Below the pieces are notes generated by a model, which was not told the origin of the DNA, searched no databases, and saw only the letters and a program-made list of their open reading frames with translations. Of a DNA stretch of 64,000 nt, positions 34,938 through 44,014 are shown piece by piece. Each line of letters begins with the position of its first letter. The stretch's first letter is position 1. Both the position numbers and the translations under genes were made by a program. The stretch is from CAMUQR01 sp963526735 (GTDB taxonomy: Bacteria; Patescibacteriota; Saccharimonadia; Saccharimonadales; Saccharimonadaceae), in the NCBI GenBank assembly GCA_963526735.1, contig CAURNU010000002.1:62001-126000 (forward strand). The letters run 5' to 3'.

Positions 34938-37007
34938 ATGAAAAACAATCAAACTAACAAAAAAACCGCCCCACGGGCGAATTTGCGTCGGGCCGCCCAA
35001 AAGCCCCGCCAAAATTCCTCGGCGATGAAAATCGACGCCAAGGCCGTTAAGGCTGGCAAAAACCAGAATACGTCAACCAGCGCCCCTGCTAATGCTCAAA
35101 AACCAGCCGACAAAAACCAGATTCGCGTCGCACCCGGCACGCGCCGTGGTGAAGTGATCCGAGCTCAGCGCATGATTTCGAGTGATATCAACCTACGCTC
35201 ATCTCAGCACATCGTCTCAATTCCGGTCAACAAATCCGAGTTTAATGGCCTCCACGGTCAACAAATTTCTCAGACTGCCATCAAACAAGCCAGGTTTAAT
35301 CCCAACGCCGTCCGCGTAATTCCCCTCGGTGGCTTGGGTGAACTCGGCATCGGTAAAAACATGACCCTAATCGAATACCAAAATGAAATGGTGCTGATCG
35401 ATATGGGTAGTATCTTCCCGAACGAAGATTACCCTGGTGTTAGCCATATGACAGCTGATGTATCTTATGTTAAAGCCAATATCCATAAGCTGAAGGCAAT
35501 TCTATTCACGCACGCCCACCTTGACCACATTGGCGCTTGTGCCAATCTGTTGCCAGAACTAGCTTCGGGCGGTAAAGTGCCAATTTACGGTACGGATTTT
35601 ACCATCGAAATGATTAAAAAACAGATGGACGAGCTGTCGGAAGATTACAATATCAATTACAATGTCATTAATCCACACGCCCATGAAGACGTCAAGATTT
35701 CGCAACACTTGAGTTTTGAATTTATTCACGTTCTGCACTCGATTCCAGGCTGTGTAGCAATTGTCCTGCGCACGCCGAACGGCATTATTGTTCACTCTGG
35801 TGACTGGCGCTTCGAAAAAGACCCAATCGAAACTCCGTTCGACATGCCACGCCTCGTGGAAATTTCCCAAAAAGAAGGTATTGCCCTTTTCCTCAATGAA
35901 TCCACCAATATCGACTCACCTGGTACACATGCCGTCAGTGAAGCCGAAGTCGGCGATAATATCGGTAAAGTGATGGATCTTCGACCAAACGGTCGCATTA
36001 TCATGAGCTGTTTCTCAAGCCAGATTTACCGCATTCAGTTTATTTTAGAACAGGCCAAAGCGCACGGTCGCAAAGTTGCTTTTGCTGGTTTTAGCATGAT
36101 TAACACTGTTGAAACCGCTCTACGCACCAAGAAAATCCAAATTCCAAAAGACACCATCGTCAAAATCGAGGACACTTTGCGCTTGCCAGACAACCAAGTG
36201 GCAATTATTTGTACTGGTAGCCAGGGTGAGCTTAACGCTGTTTTGAACAAAATGGTCACTGGCTCACATCGCTTCATTAAAATTAAATCAACCGATACTG
36301 TTGTTTTCAGCTCCAACCCAATTCCTGGTAACGAACCGCGGGTTGTTTCAACAGTTGATGGCTTATTGCGCGAAGGTTCTTACGTCATCCAACACCGTCG
36401 CACTCATTTGACTGGCATTGGTGACCTACACTTATCCGGTCACGCTTATTATGAAGATCACGTCTTGATGCTTCAGAGCCTCCGTCCGAAGAATTACATG
36501 CCAATTCACGGTCAATTCTCGATGCTTCAACACAATGCTGAAATGGCTTACAACGTCATTGGCATGAAAAAAGAAAATATCGTCGTCTGCGATAATGGTG
36601 ACGTGATTGAACTATTGCCTGACCAAACTATCAAACGCAATGGTCGCGTCCAAGCCGGCACAATTATCTATGATTCAGCAAACCACACCATTCACGAGGC
36701 AGTAATCAAAGATCGTTTGCATATCTCGACTGAAGGTATCGTGATTGTCGTGTTGATGATTAACAAAAAGACCGGTCGTATCGCTAAAACTCCCGACATT
36801 ATCTCCCGCGCTTTCATTTATCTCAAAGATAACGAGGAGCTGATGAGTCGAGTCCGTCACTACCTGAAGATCAAAATCGAGAAAACCGATCTACGCAATA
36901 TCGATATTAAAGACCTTAAAACTGAGATTAAAGACGACGTCACTCACATTTTGTTTGACTCAACCAAACAAGCTCCGGTCGTGATCCCTGTCATCAATAT
37001 GTTTTAA
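34938..37007 (+). CDS. rnj: Ribonuclease J with long N-terminal extension
   Basis: 689 residues; the usual length is about 555. Residues 1-120 are a basic, Lys/Asn/Gln/Ala-rich tail. The metallo-beta-lactamase/beta-CASP core follows, with THAHLDHIGA (H192, H194, D196, H197), HSGDWRFEKDP and the C-terminal SGHAYYEDH and PIHGQF motifs. It degrades and matures RNA by endo- and 5'-exonuclease action. AGGAG precedes the ATG after a long structured leader, which may allow self-control. A weak hairpin follows at 37018-37051. Confidence 0.96.
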   Translation: MKNNQTNKKTAPRANLRRAAQKPRQNSSAMKIDAKAVKAGKNQNTSTSAPANAQKPADKNQIRVAPGTRRGEVIRAQRMISSDINLRSSQHIVSIPVNKSEFNGLHGQQISQTAIKQARFNPNAVRVIPLGGLGELGIGKNMTLIEYQNEMVLIDMGSIFPNEDYPGVSHMTADVSYVKANIHKLKAILFTHAHLDHIGACANLLPELASGGKVPIYGTDFTIEMIKKQMDELSEDYNINYNVINPHAHEDVKISQHLSFEFIHVLHSIPGCVAIVLRTPNGIIVHSGDWRFEKDPIETPFDMPRLVEISQKEGIALFLNESTNIDSPGTHAVSEAEVGDNIGKVMDLRPNGRIIMSCFSSQIYRIQFILEQAKAHGRKVAFAGFSMINTVETALRTKKIQIPKDTIVKIEDTLRLPDNQVAIICTGSQGELNAVLNKMVTGSHRFIKIKSTDTVVFSSNPIPGNEPRVVSTVDGLLREGSYVIQHRRTHLTGIGDLHLSGHAYYEDHVLMLQSLRPKNYMPIHGQFSMLQHNAEMAYNVIGMKKENIVVCDNGDVIELLPDQTIKRNGRVQAGTIIYDSANHTIHEAVIKDRLHISTEGIVIVVLMINKKTGRIAKTPDIISRAFIYLKDNEELMSRVRHYLKIKIEKTDLRNIDIKDLKTEIKDDVTHILFDSTKQAPVVIPVINMF

Positions 37008-37017
37008 ATAGACTTTT

Positions 37018-37051
37018 ACCGACCGCTGGTCAATCATGATCACCGGTCGGT
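37018..37051 (+). terminator. Possible terminator after the RNase J gene
   Basis: ACCGACCG and CGGTCGGT form an eight-pair stem with more pairs inside. It is followed only by TTAGTC, so read-through into the CobW gene is likely. Confidence 0.45.
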
Positions 37052-37086
37052 TTAGTCAGAATTATTTTTTTAAAAAAAGGAAACAA

Positions 37087-38076
37087 ATGCCAGAACAACC
37101 CATTCGCCATATCCCAGTCGCCATCATCTCCGGCCATCTCGGAGCTGGCAAAACCAGCCTGATCAACAGCCTACTCGCTAGTGCCACCGGTCTGAAAATC
37201 GGAGTGATCGTCAATGATTTTGGCAAACTCAACATCGACGCTATGCTAGTTGAACAATCGACCGAAGAGTTAATCGCCTTGTCTAATGGCTGTATTTGTT
37301 GCTCGCTATCGAACGAACTCGACGATTCGCTCAATCAGCTGGCTCATGCCGACAGTCAACTTGACCTCATCCTGATTGAAGCCAGTGGCGTATCTAATCC
37401 GCTCCAGATGACCGAGCTACTTTTTAATTCTGAGAATCAGTTTATTAAACTGCTTGATCTGATTTATGTGATCGATGGCGTTAATTTCGAAACATTATGG
37501 CGCGATAAACCTGATTTAATTCGCACTCATCTGGGCAGTTCGAAGTTAATTTTAATTAACAAAGCCGATCTATTAGCGCCTGACCAACTCTTGGCCATTG
37601 AAACGCAAGTTCGCGAAACCAATCCGCGCGCCACTATTTTAAAAACTGTCAATTGTCAATTCGATCCAGAGATTTTGCTAGATTTACCGGCTGTCACTCA
37701 GTTGAAACTCGGTCAAACTCCACGCCAACACTTAGCGAATTATATTTCAGTGACCTTTCGCGAACGCCAACCGCTCGACCCGCTAGCTACCACCAAGTTT
37801 TTAAATAATCTACCGAGCGGTGTTTATCGGCTTAAAGGCTGGATGTATTTTGGTCAAAAATCGCTCGGCAATCGTCAGATTTTAATCCAAAAAGTCGGTC
37901 AAACTCATACTCTATCGGGACAACCTTGGCCGGATGATCAAGAGCCAATGACTGAGCTAGTGTTTATCGGAGTAGATTTTGATGGCGCGAAACTTCTACA
38001 AGATTTGAAGCAGTGCATTGACCAACAGCCCGATGATGTGCTGGTCGATAACGTAATTGATTCGAGTCGGTTTTAA
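37087..38076 (+). CDS. CobW/G3E-family GTPase (metal chaperone type)
   Basis: 329 residues. Walker A GHLGAGKTS, the metal-binding GCICCSL (CxCC) and the guanine-specificity NKAD motif are present, followed by a C-terminal CobW_C domain. Members deliver or buffer zinc or other metals. An upstream in-frame ATG at 37036 lies inside the preceding hairpin, whereas the ATG at 37087 has AAAGGAAA before it and starts the family sequence (IPVAIISG), so it is chosen. A T7A7 tract (37065-37078) lies just upstream. Confidence 0.9.
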   Translation: MPEQPIRHIPVAIISGHLGAGKTSLINSLLASATGLKIGVIVNDFGKLNIDAMLVEQSTEELIALSNGCICCSLSNELDDSLNQLAHADSQLDLILIEASGVSNPLQMTELLFNSENQFIKLLDLIYVIDGVNFETLWRDKPDLIRTHLGSSKLILINKADLLAPDQLLAIETQVRETNPRATILKTVNCQFDPEILLDLPAVTQLKLGQTPRQHLANYISVTFRERQPLDPLATTKFLNNLPSGVYRLKGWMYFGQKSLGNRQILIQKVGQTHTLSGQPWPDDQEPMTELVFIGVDFDGAKLLQDLKQCIDQQPDDVLVDNVIDSSRF

Positions 38077-38100
38077 CACACCATAATCCCAACCTCAACA

Positions 38101-38132
38101 AAAAACTACCTGAGCTGACTCAGGTAGTTTTT
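38101..38132. terminator. Bidirectional terminator between the CobW and LysM-CHAP genes
   Basis: AAAAACTACCTGAG and CTCAGGTAGTTTTT are perfectly complementary around a four-base loop. Confidence 0.9.
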
Positions 38133-38151
38133 AACAAGATTTAAGTTATTT

Positions 38152-39366
38152 TTAGTGAATGTAGTTATAAGTCGGCACGTATTTAGCTTGGATTGTCGCC
38201 CGAGTAGTGACGTTATAACCAGCATAGTTCATCTCTGACACCACAATATCACCGTTAGCCAACACTTCTTCCACAATACCAACGTGACCATAGCCATACC
38301 AGCCAGAACCAGTCTGGAAGATGGCGCCTGGAGCTGGAGTTTTATTGACTATGTAGCCGGCCTTGTTAGCGCTATATGCCCAACTACTACCATTGCCCCA
38401 GAATGGTCCAACTGGGCGACCATTACGCGCACGCCACTCATAAGCATGCCAAGTACAGTTACCATCAGCATAAGTGTTACGACGATAAGACAAGTTCGGG
38501 ATGCGCGTGACATTAACGCGACCACCGCTACCGGTTGCGCTGAACAAACCAGAGGTCCACGAAGTATATGACGTTCGTGCCACTGGTCGAGGTGCTACAT
38601 AGCCTGGTCGTTCTTCATTCGGCAAGATACCTTCTGGGATAATCACATCGCTACCAACTACCAAGCCTTTAACCTCGATATCATTGAGAATCTGAATGCG
38701 CTGAATATTAGCTTTATATTTTTCAGCGATTTTTTCGATGGTGTCACCAGCTTTAACTTTATAAATAATACCATCAACCGGCAAAATCTTCAGGTCGGTA
38801 TTAACTGTTAGATTGTCATCTTTGAGGTTATTTGCCCATTTAATCGTGTTAGTTGAAATTTGATATTGGTCAGCGATTTGCTGAATAGTCTGGCCAGCCT
38901 GTACACGGTGTAATTTGACACTCCGATTCGTTGATGCTAAGTCAAAAATTGGCGCTGCTTTTGCTACCGTTAACTCAGCATTCTGCAAGGAAACTTCTTT
39001 TTTGATGGCGTTCATCTCTGATAAAATCGCCACATCTTGTGCCACTGGTAAGTTAGCACGTTCCGCCAGGTCCAACGCCACGCCGATGGAAGTGTCGTCG
39101 TCAATGTTAGATTTGACAGTTTTGGCAGTTTTTTGCGCCATTTTCATAGAATCCACTGCCATAGCCTGATCCGATTTTTTGGAATCCAGCACATAACCAC
39201 CCGCCATAAAAATCACCAACAATGCAAAAAAGATGGTGTATTTCCAGAGCGACACCTTATGATAGGTTCGTCCATGACGCAGAGCTACGTTTTTTGATAT
39301 TAAACGCCGTTTGCGGGCGTCTACTAGAGATAGTTTGAATGATTTTAGATTATTTTTGATACTCAT
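38152..39366 (-). CDS. Membrane-anchored LysM-CHAP peptidoglycan hydrolase
   Basis: 404 residues. A basic N-terminus, one helix (43-60), a helical spacer, two LysM domains (about 152-196 and 201-244) and a C-terminal CHAP domain follow in order. CHAP catalytic residues are C304 in ADGNCTWHAYEW and H361 in YGYGHVGIVEE. It binds peptidoglycan and cleaves peptide cross-links outside the membrane. It lies after mltG with its own TATAAT (39440-39445), so wall cleavage and synthesis control are clustered here. Confidence 0.93.
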   Translation of the reverse strand: MSIKNNLKSFKLSLVDARKRRLISKNVALRHGRTYHKVSLWKYTIFFALLVIFMAGGYVLDSKKSDQAMAVDSMKMAQKTAKTVKSNIDDDTSIGVALDLAERANLPVAQDVAILSEMNAIKKEVSLQNAELTVAKAAPIFDLASTNRSVKLHRVQAGQTIQQIADQYQISTNTIKWANNLKDDNLTVNTDLKILPVDGIIYKVKAGDTIEKIAEKYKANIQRIQILNDIEVKGLVVGSDVIIPEGILPNEERPGYVAPRPVARTSYTSWTSGLFSATGSGGRVNVTRIPNLSYRRNTYADGNCTWHAYEWRARNGRPVGPFWGNGSSWAYSANKAGYIVNKTPAPGAIFQTGSGWYGYGHVGIVEEVLANGDIVVSEMNYAGYNVTTRATIQAKYVPTYNYIH

Positions 39367-39439
39367 ATTTAATATCGCTAGGCTTAATTAGTCCAAGTTA
39401 ATCGGCCACTTCGAACCACTGTAAGCATAACTCTTTTAC

Positions 39440-39445
39440 ATTATA
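39440..39445 (-). promoter_or_regulatory. -10 box of the LysM-CHAP gene
   Basis: GGTATAAT on the minus strand with a leader of about 65 bases. Confidence 0.55.
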
Positions 39446-39496
39446 CCAAAAATTACGCCAAAAGTCTAATTTTCGGGGTTTTTTCGGGACAATACT

Positions 39497-40636
39497 CTAA
39501 TGGACAGCACATTTTTTATGGCAATATTGCTTGACGTTACGGTTATGTTCAGCTAGAGTTTTCGCAAAATACGTCTTTTCATCATCACCCGCCACGAAGA
39601 ACAGATAATCAGTATCAGACGGCTGAGCGACCGCCAAGAGCGAACTTTTGCTTGGGGTGGCGATTGGCGTTGGCGTTAATCCGACCACCTGACGGGTATT
39701 AAACGGCGATTTGATATATAAATCATTCTCAACACCCGCCAGACGTGAAGCGTATTGATAGGTCACATCTGAACCCAGTGCCATTTTTTGTTTGTAGCGT
39801 TTTAAGAACACCTGCGCTACTTTCGCTCGATCGTCCGCTGAATTAACCTCGCGCTCGACAATTGATGCTAAAATAATCCCTTGATAAAGCGTCAGCCCTT
39901 GCTTTTTATATAGCTCCACTAGTTTATTATCTTGAATAAACTTCAAATACTCATCAAAAGTACGCTTCAGCGCATCTTCGGCTGTGCCTTTAGTAAAAAT
40001 CTCGTAAGTATCGCCAAAAATTAAACCTTCCAGATTGGTTAATTCTGGCAATAAGTCGAATAATTTATGCTGGCGAAATTTAAACGCCGTATCAATTTGC
40101 GCGTCACTATAGCCGACTTTTTTGAGAGCTTCACGATGCGACGGCGTAGTATCGGTTTTGCTATTACGATGATTTAAAGTTGCACCAGGATAAAAAGTGA
40201 TTTTTTTGGTATTTGGCTGAGTTTTTTTGAGATTAGTCAGCAGAGCCTGGATGCTAGGCTGGCGTGGTGCCACTTCATAATCACCAGCTTGGATATTATG
40301 ACTAAACTTGGTGGCTTTTAGATAGATTTTAGCGATTTGAGCATTACGCAATACGCCATGCTTAGCTAGTTCATCAATCACTTGTGCCAACGACGCACCG
40401 TCTTTAACTGTGAGATGAACTGTATCATTATTAGCTGGCGTCAACATCCACCAGCCGGCCAGCGCCATGCCAATCACTAGAAACAGCACTATACCAACTG
40501 CTATTTTCCAGATTTTTTTGCCAGTCGAATGTGAATGAGCTCGGGTGGTCTTATGGCGTAAATTCAAGTTAGCATCTACCGCCTGTAAATTCGGCTCCAA
40601 GTTCAAATTAATGTCTTTAAAATCATCGTCGTGCAT
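39497..40636 (-). CDS. mltG: Endolytic murein transglycosylase MltG
   Basis: 379 residues. One membrane helix (about 45-67), a LysM-like domain and the YceG domain with ASIVEREV, which carries the catalytic Glu, then SPFNTRQVVGLTPTPIATPS, a region conserved in the family. It cleaves nascent glycan strands near the membrane. It is downstream of ruvX, and the alaS-ruvX-mltG order is known from Bacillus. AAGGAAAC precedes the ATG. Confidence 0.94.
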   Translation of the reverse strand: MHDDDFKDINLNLEPNLQAVDANLNLRHKTTRAHSHSTGKKIWKIAVGIVLFLVIGMALAGWWMLTPANNDTVHLTVKDGASLAQVIDELAKHGVLRNAQIAKIYLKATKFSHNIQAGDYEVAPRQPSIQALLTNLKKTQPNTKKITFYPGATLNHRNSKTDTTPSHREALKKVGYSDAQIDTAFKFRQHKLFDLLPELTNLEGLIFGDTYEIFTKGTAEDALKRTFDEYLKFIQDNKLVELYKKQGLTLYQGIILASIVEREVNSADDRAKVAQVFLKRYKQKMALGSDVTYQYASRLAGVENDLYIKSPFNTRQVVGLTPTPIATPSKSSLLAVAQPSDTDYLFFVAGDDEKTYFAKTLAEHNRNVKQYCHKKCAVH

Positions 40637-40671
40637 GTTTGTTTCCTTATTTTAAAAATATTAGTTCGTAG

Positions 40672-41076
40672 TTAACGCCCCTCGAGATAATCCTCAAGAA
40701 TAATTGTCGCAGCGTGGGCGTCAATATCGCCCTTGGAGTATGGTTTTTTGTAGCTTTTGAGGCGTTCTTCTGCTAAGACACTGGTTAGTGATTCATCCTT
40801 AAACACCATTTCACCATCAAAAACCTCCTCCAACTGACTAAAAAACTGCTCGACTTTCTCGGTTTGAGCGGTTGGCTCACCAGATTGATTACGTGGATAG
40901 CCAACCACAATTTTAACGATATTATTATCAAGCGCCAACTTAAAAATCTCGGTCAGTAACTGCTCGGTATTCTCGAGTGCGCCATACGGAATAGCAATTT
41001 TAATGTTTTCGTCAGCCATCGCCACGCCCACACGTGCGTCGCCATAGTCTAGCGCCATAATTTGTCGACTTGCCAT
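40672..41076 (-). CDS. ruvX: YqgF/RuvX putative pre-16S rRNA nuclease
   Basis: 134 residues, the usual size. The RNase H-like fold starts with ALDYGDARVGVAMAD, contains KIVVGYPRNQSG and FKDESLTSVLAEE, and ends with DAHAATIILEDYL. It is thought to process 16S rRNA ends and has been proposed as a Holliday junction resolvase. It begins 13 bases after the stop of the bitopic protein gene, without a clear Shine-Dalgarno site, so it is read from the same operon. Confidence 0.93.
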   Translation of the reverse strand: MASRQIMALDYGDARVGVAMADENIKIAIPYGALENTEQLLTEIFKLALDNNIVKIVVGYPRNQSGEPTAQTEKVEQFFSQLEEVFDGEMVFKDESLTSVLAEERLKSYKKPYSKGDIDAHAATIILEDYLEGR

Positions 41077-41089
41077 ATTTTTCAGCTAC

Positions 41090-42676
41090 CTAATTTTTCA
41101 CGAAAACTGTAATTTTGTCTTTATTGCCAGGGACTAATTTCACCCAGAATGGTGAGAGTTTAATTTCCACGTCTTTAATACCCTCAATTGAGGTATAATG
41201 CGATTGCACATCACCCAAAGCCTTACCGCGCGCCTCTTCTTTGACCTGCTCTTTGTCAATGTCAGGCCCAATTTGAGCCTGAGCCGACACACGCATTGAA
41301 CCCTTGCCGTCTTTAAATACAAAGTCATTAAACACCACCTGATCAACGCCCGAATTATAGACTTTTAGCTTAGTTTTGTCAGATTTATTGTCTTTAAGAG
41401 CGATATAGCCAATATACTCCTCAAGAGTTTTCTTCGGCACAGCGCTGATTTGGTATTCAACAATCTGTTCGAGTTTGACTTTGCCGTCTTTAGCTTCTTC
41501 ATCAACTTTGACATTCGACACCAGCTCACCTTCTTTAGTAATTAAACTGTCTTTAATAATTACCATTGACGAGTCAAACTTATTGCGCAGTTCCTTGACG
41601 GCGCTATCATGGCCGTCTTTTAAGAGTTCAGTTTTAGCCTTGTCATAGTCCGCCTGGGTCATCACCCGAATCGTGCGCTCGCTACCGCCAGTCATAGCTG
41701 AACCAAGAGCCTCAATGTGCGACACGCCCTGAATCGAATATTTACGAGCATCAGCATTACATGATGGGCCTGGCTTGGTTGATTTGACGGTAACTGTTGC
41801 CTTACCGGGCACGGCATCAGACAGAGAAGCACCGCTCGGAGCAGGCACATTGACCGCCTCTTGTGAAGTATAAACACAGCCACCAGCTGAAAAACTCGTA
41901 CCAGCTGGAATGGTTTTTGCGCCAAGGTTAGAATTTAATAAAGTAATCGTACCGCCGGCTGGGATTTTCAAATCTTTCGTGCCTGTCACTTCAAATTCAT
42001 GGGAACGTTTGCGGTTAGATTTTTGGGTTTGAGCATAAATTAGATTTGTTTCAAACTTAGTTTGATCTGCTTGTTCAACAAAGCTAATACTTGAGGAAAT
42101 ATTAACACCCTTAGTGTTAGTAATCAGCGTAATTTCAGCTCGAGGTGCAAAAATAATCGCCCACACCAAGAAACCGCCCAGTACTAACAGCGCTAGTCCG
42201 CCAATGAAGATTTTCTTGCGGAATTTGTCATAATTTGGGACTTTAATTTTAACTGGGGCAAGTTTATCAAAAGGTGTTTTCGCCTTAGCGTCACCACTTG
42301 AAGCTTCGATTTCTTCTTTAGACATACCAGCGAGTTCACCAACACTGAGTTGCGCACCGTCAATAATATCATCGTCGCCGTCAATTTTGAGCGCTGGGAT
42401 TTCGGGCATTTCTGGTTTAGAAGTGAGAGTTTTGGCAACTGGGATTTTAGCCACCGCCGACAAACGAATTAGCGCCTCTTGATTAGTAATAATCACCATC
42501 ACTTTTTTGGCTTGTTTAGCGGCATGAGCTAATAATTGCAAATTAACCGCGCTCTGCAAAATCCCAATCTGTTTTGGGGGCACTAGAGCGACAATTTTAT
42601 GCTCAGTTTTTTTGATTTTATCGATGATCGAAGTGACATCATCTTTAACGTCTATATAAATTACTTCTTTGGACAT
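41090..42676 (-). CDS. Bitopic membrane protein with Rossmann-like head and baseplate-J-like outer part
   Basis: 528 residues. A cytoplasmic Rossmann-like region (about 28-84, KIVALVPPKQIGILQSAVNL) is followed by an acidic linker, one membrane helix (156-176) and an outer region of about 350 residues resembling the baseplate J/gp47-like proteins common in CPR genomes. The start follows the FtsA-like stop with a one-base gap (TAGC-ATG), so the pair is coupled. A membrane complex with the ATPase on the inside, as PilM with PilN, is my inference. Function unknown. Confidence 0.75.
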   Translation of the reverse strand: MSKEVIYIDVKDDVTSIIDKIKKTEHKIVALVPPKQIGILQSAVNLQLLAHAAKQAKKVMVIITNQEALIRLSAVAKIPVAKTLTSKPEMPEIPALKIDGDDDIIDGAQLSVGELAGMSKEEIEASSGDAKAKTPFDKLAPVKIKVPNYDKFRKKIFIGGLALLVLGGFLVWAIIFAPRAEITLITNTKGVNISSSISFVEQADQTKFETNLIYAQTQKSNRKRSHEFEVTGTKDLKIPAGGTITLLNSNLGAKTIPAGTSFSAGGCVYTSQEAVNVPAPSGASLSDAVPGKATVTVKSTKPGPSCNADARKYSIQGVSHIEALGSAMTGGSERTIRVMTQADYDKAKTELLKDGHDSAVKELRNKFDSSMVIIKDSLITKEGELVSNVKVDEEAKDGKVKLEQIVEYQISAVPKKTLEEYIGYIALKDNKSDKTKLKVYNSGVDQVVFNDFVFKDGKGSMRVSAQAQIGPDIDKEQVKEEARGKALGDVQSHYTSIEGIKDVEIKLSPFWVKLVPGNKDKITVFVKN

Positions 42677-42677
42677 G

Positions 42678-43949
42678 CTATATTCTCAAAAATTTATTAA
42701 TCTTATCGCGTAGACCAGCCACTTCGTCCGGTTCAATAGACATTGTATCACAGCCTACCCGAAGCAGTCCAACCGCCGTAATTAAGGTGTGATCATTGAG
42801 ACTATCGGTCTCATCTTTTACCCCAACCACGTCTTTGAGCGAGATATGCTTAATCGTTGGCTGTTTCGTAAAAGGCAAATCTTCCGGCCATTTGTAGTCG
42901 GCTAGTTTTTCGACCATACCAATCAAACTCGAACCACCACCGCACAACAAAATCTGATTTGGCAATTGATCAACCGAGTCAAATTCACTCAGCGCCAATT
43001 CCACACCTGATAGCCAAACAGCAAGAGTTTTATTAACTGCCATTAGCGCATCTTGCTTGATGTCTTTTTTAATACGCTCATCAGCTAAGTTAATCTTTAA
43101 AGTCTCAGCTTCTTTATAACTTAAATTCAAATCACCCGAAATAGTCTTCGTAAAGCTACGACCGCCAATGCCAAACATCTTCGTGCCTTCCACACCACCG
43201 TCATTTACCACGGCAATATCGGTCGTACCGCCACCAACATCGATTAGAATTGACGTAAAATGACTAGCTGAATCATTACCAATCACCGAGCGTGATACCG
43301 CAAACGGCTCTGCTGAGACGGCGATCAGATCGAGATTTAGCTCTTCCGCTACACGCTCCAACGCTCCGATATGCACCATTGGCGCACAAGCCGTATAAAT
43401 CTGAATAGCCACATCGCGCCCCTGAAAACCAATCGGGTTAGAGACCTTGTAGCCATCAATATGAATCCCGACCAGTGCCGAGTTCACCAACTTCACTTCA
43501 ACATTATCATTACCAGTTTCGATGGCAATTTGCTTTTGAGCTTTTTCCAGCGCCCGCTCCTGAACCTTGTCAATAATAAAGTCCATCTCAGCCTCATCCA
43601 GCATCTTATCTGGTTGTGGTCGACGATACCGGATCGTGTGCGTCACACCTTTAACTAATTCGCCAGCGATGCCCATCACGACTTTGGAAGCTTGAACATT
43701 AGCCTGTGCCTCAGCTTCCGAGACTGCGGCTTCACAGTTTTTGACAACATTCGCGATGTCCGCAATCGCTCCAGCGTGCATATCGTTTGGTTGCTGTGGT
43801 TTGCGACCCACCCCCACCACAGTGATTTGGTCGCCATCAAGTTTCGCCAGCAATGCCTTTACGCATTCCGTTCCAACATCTAGCGCCAATACAAAAGTTT
43901 CTTGAATCGGTGGCTCAGCTGATTGTTTGGTGAGTTTTTTGAATATCAT
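42678..43949 (-). CDS. FtsA/PilM-like actin-fold ATPase
   Basis: 423 residues. The phosphate-1 loop ALDVGTECVKALLAK is at about 22-36, an SHS2-like insert follows, the phosphate-2 loop IDVGGGTTD is at 236-244 and the adenosine motif LLCGGGSSLIGM is near 330. I see no amphipathic C-terminal helix like that of E. coli FtsA. It could be FtsA proper or a PilM-type assembly ATPase. TATAAT six bases before the ATG at 43949 fixes the start over the earlier in-frame codon at 43967. It is coupled to the bitopic protein gene. Confidence 0.82.
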   Translation of the reverse strand: MIFKKLTKQSAEPPIQETFVLALDVGTECVKALLAKLDGDQITVVGVGRKPQQPNDMHAGAIADIANVVKNCEAAVSEAEAQANVQASKVVMGIAGELVKGVTHTIRYRRPQPDKMLDEAEMDFIIDKVQERALEKAQKQIAIETGNDNVEVKLVNSALVGIHIDGYKVSNPIGFQGRDVAIQIYTACAPMVHIGALERVAEELNLDLIAVSAEPFAVSRSVIGNDSASHFTSILIDVGGGTTDIAVVNDGGVEGTKMFGIGGRSFTKTISGDLNLSYKEAETLKINLADERIKKDIKQDALMAVNKTLAVWLSGVELALSEFDSVDQLPNQILLCGGGSSLIGMVEKLADYKWPEDLPFTKQPTIKHISLKDVVGVKDETDSLNDHTLITAVGLLRVGCDTMSIEPDEVAGLRDKINKFLRI

Positions 43950-43955
43950 GGCTTC

Positions 43956-43961
43956 ATTATA
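43956..43961 (-). promoter_or_regulatory. Leaderless -10 box of the FtsA-like operon
   Basis: TATAAT on the minus strand is six bases before the ATG at 43949, separating this operon from alaS. Confidence 0.7.
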
Positions 43962-44014
43962 TAACAATTATGCTTAGAAATAAACCTTTTTCTTGCCAGG
44001 TTAAGCACGGAATG

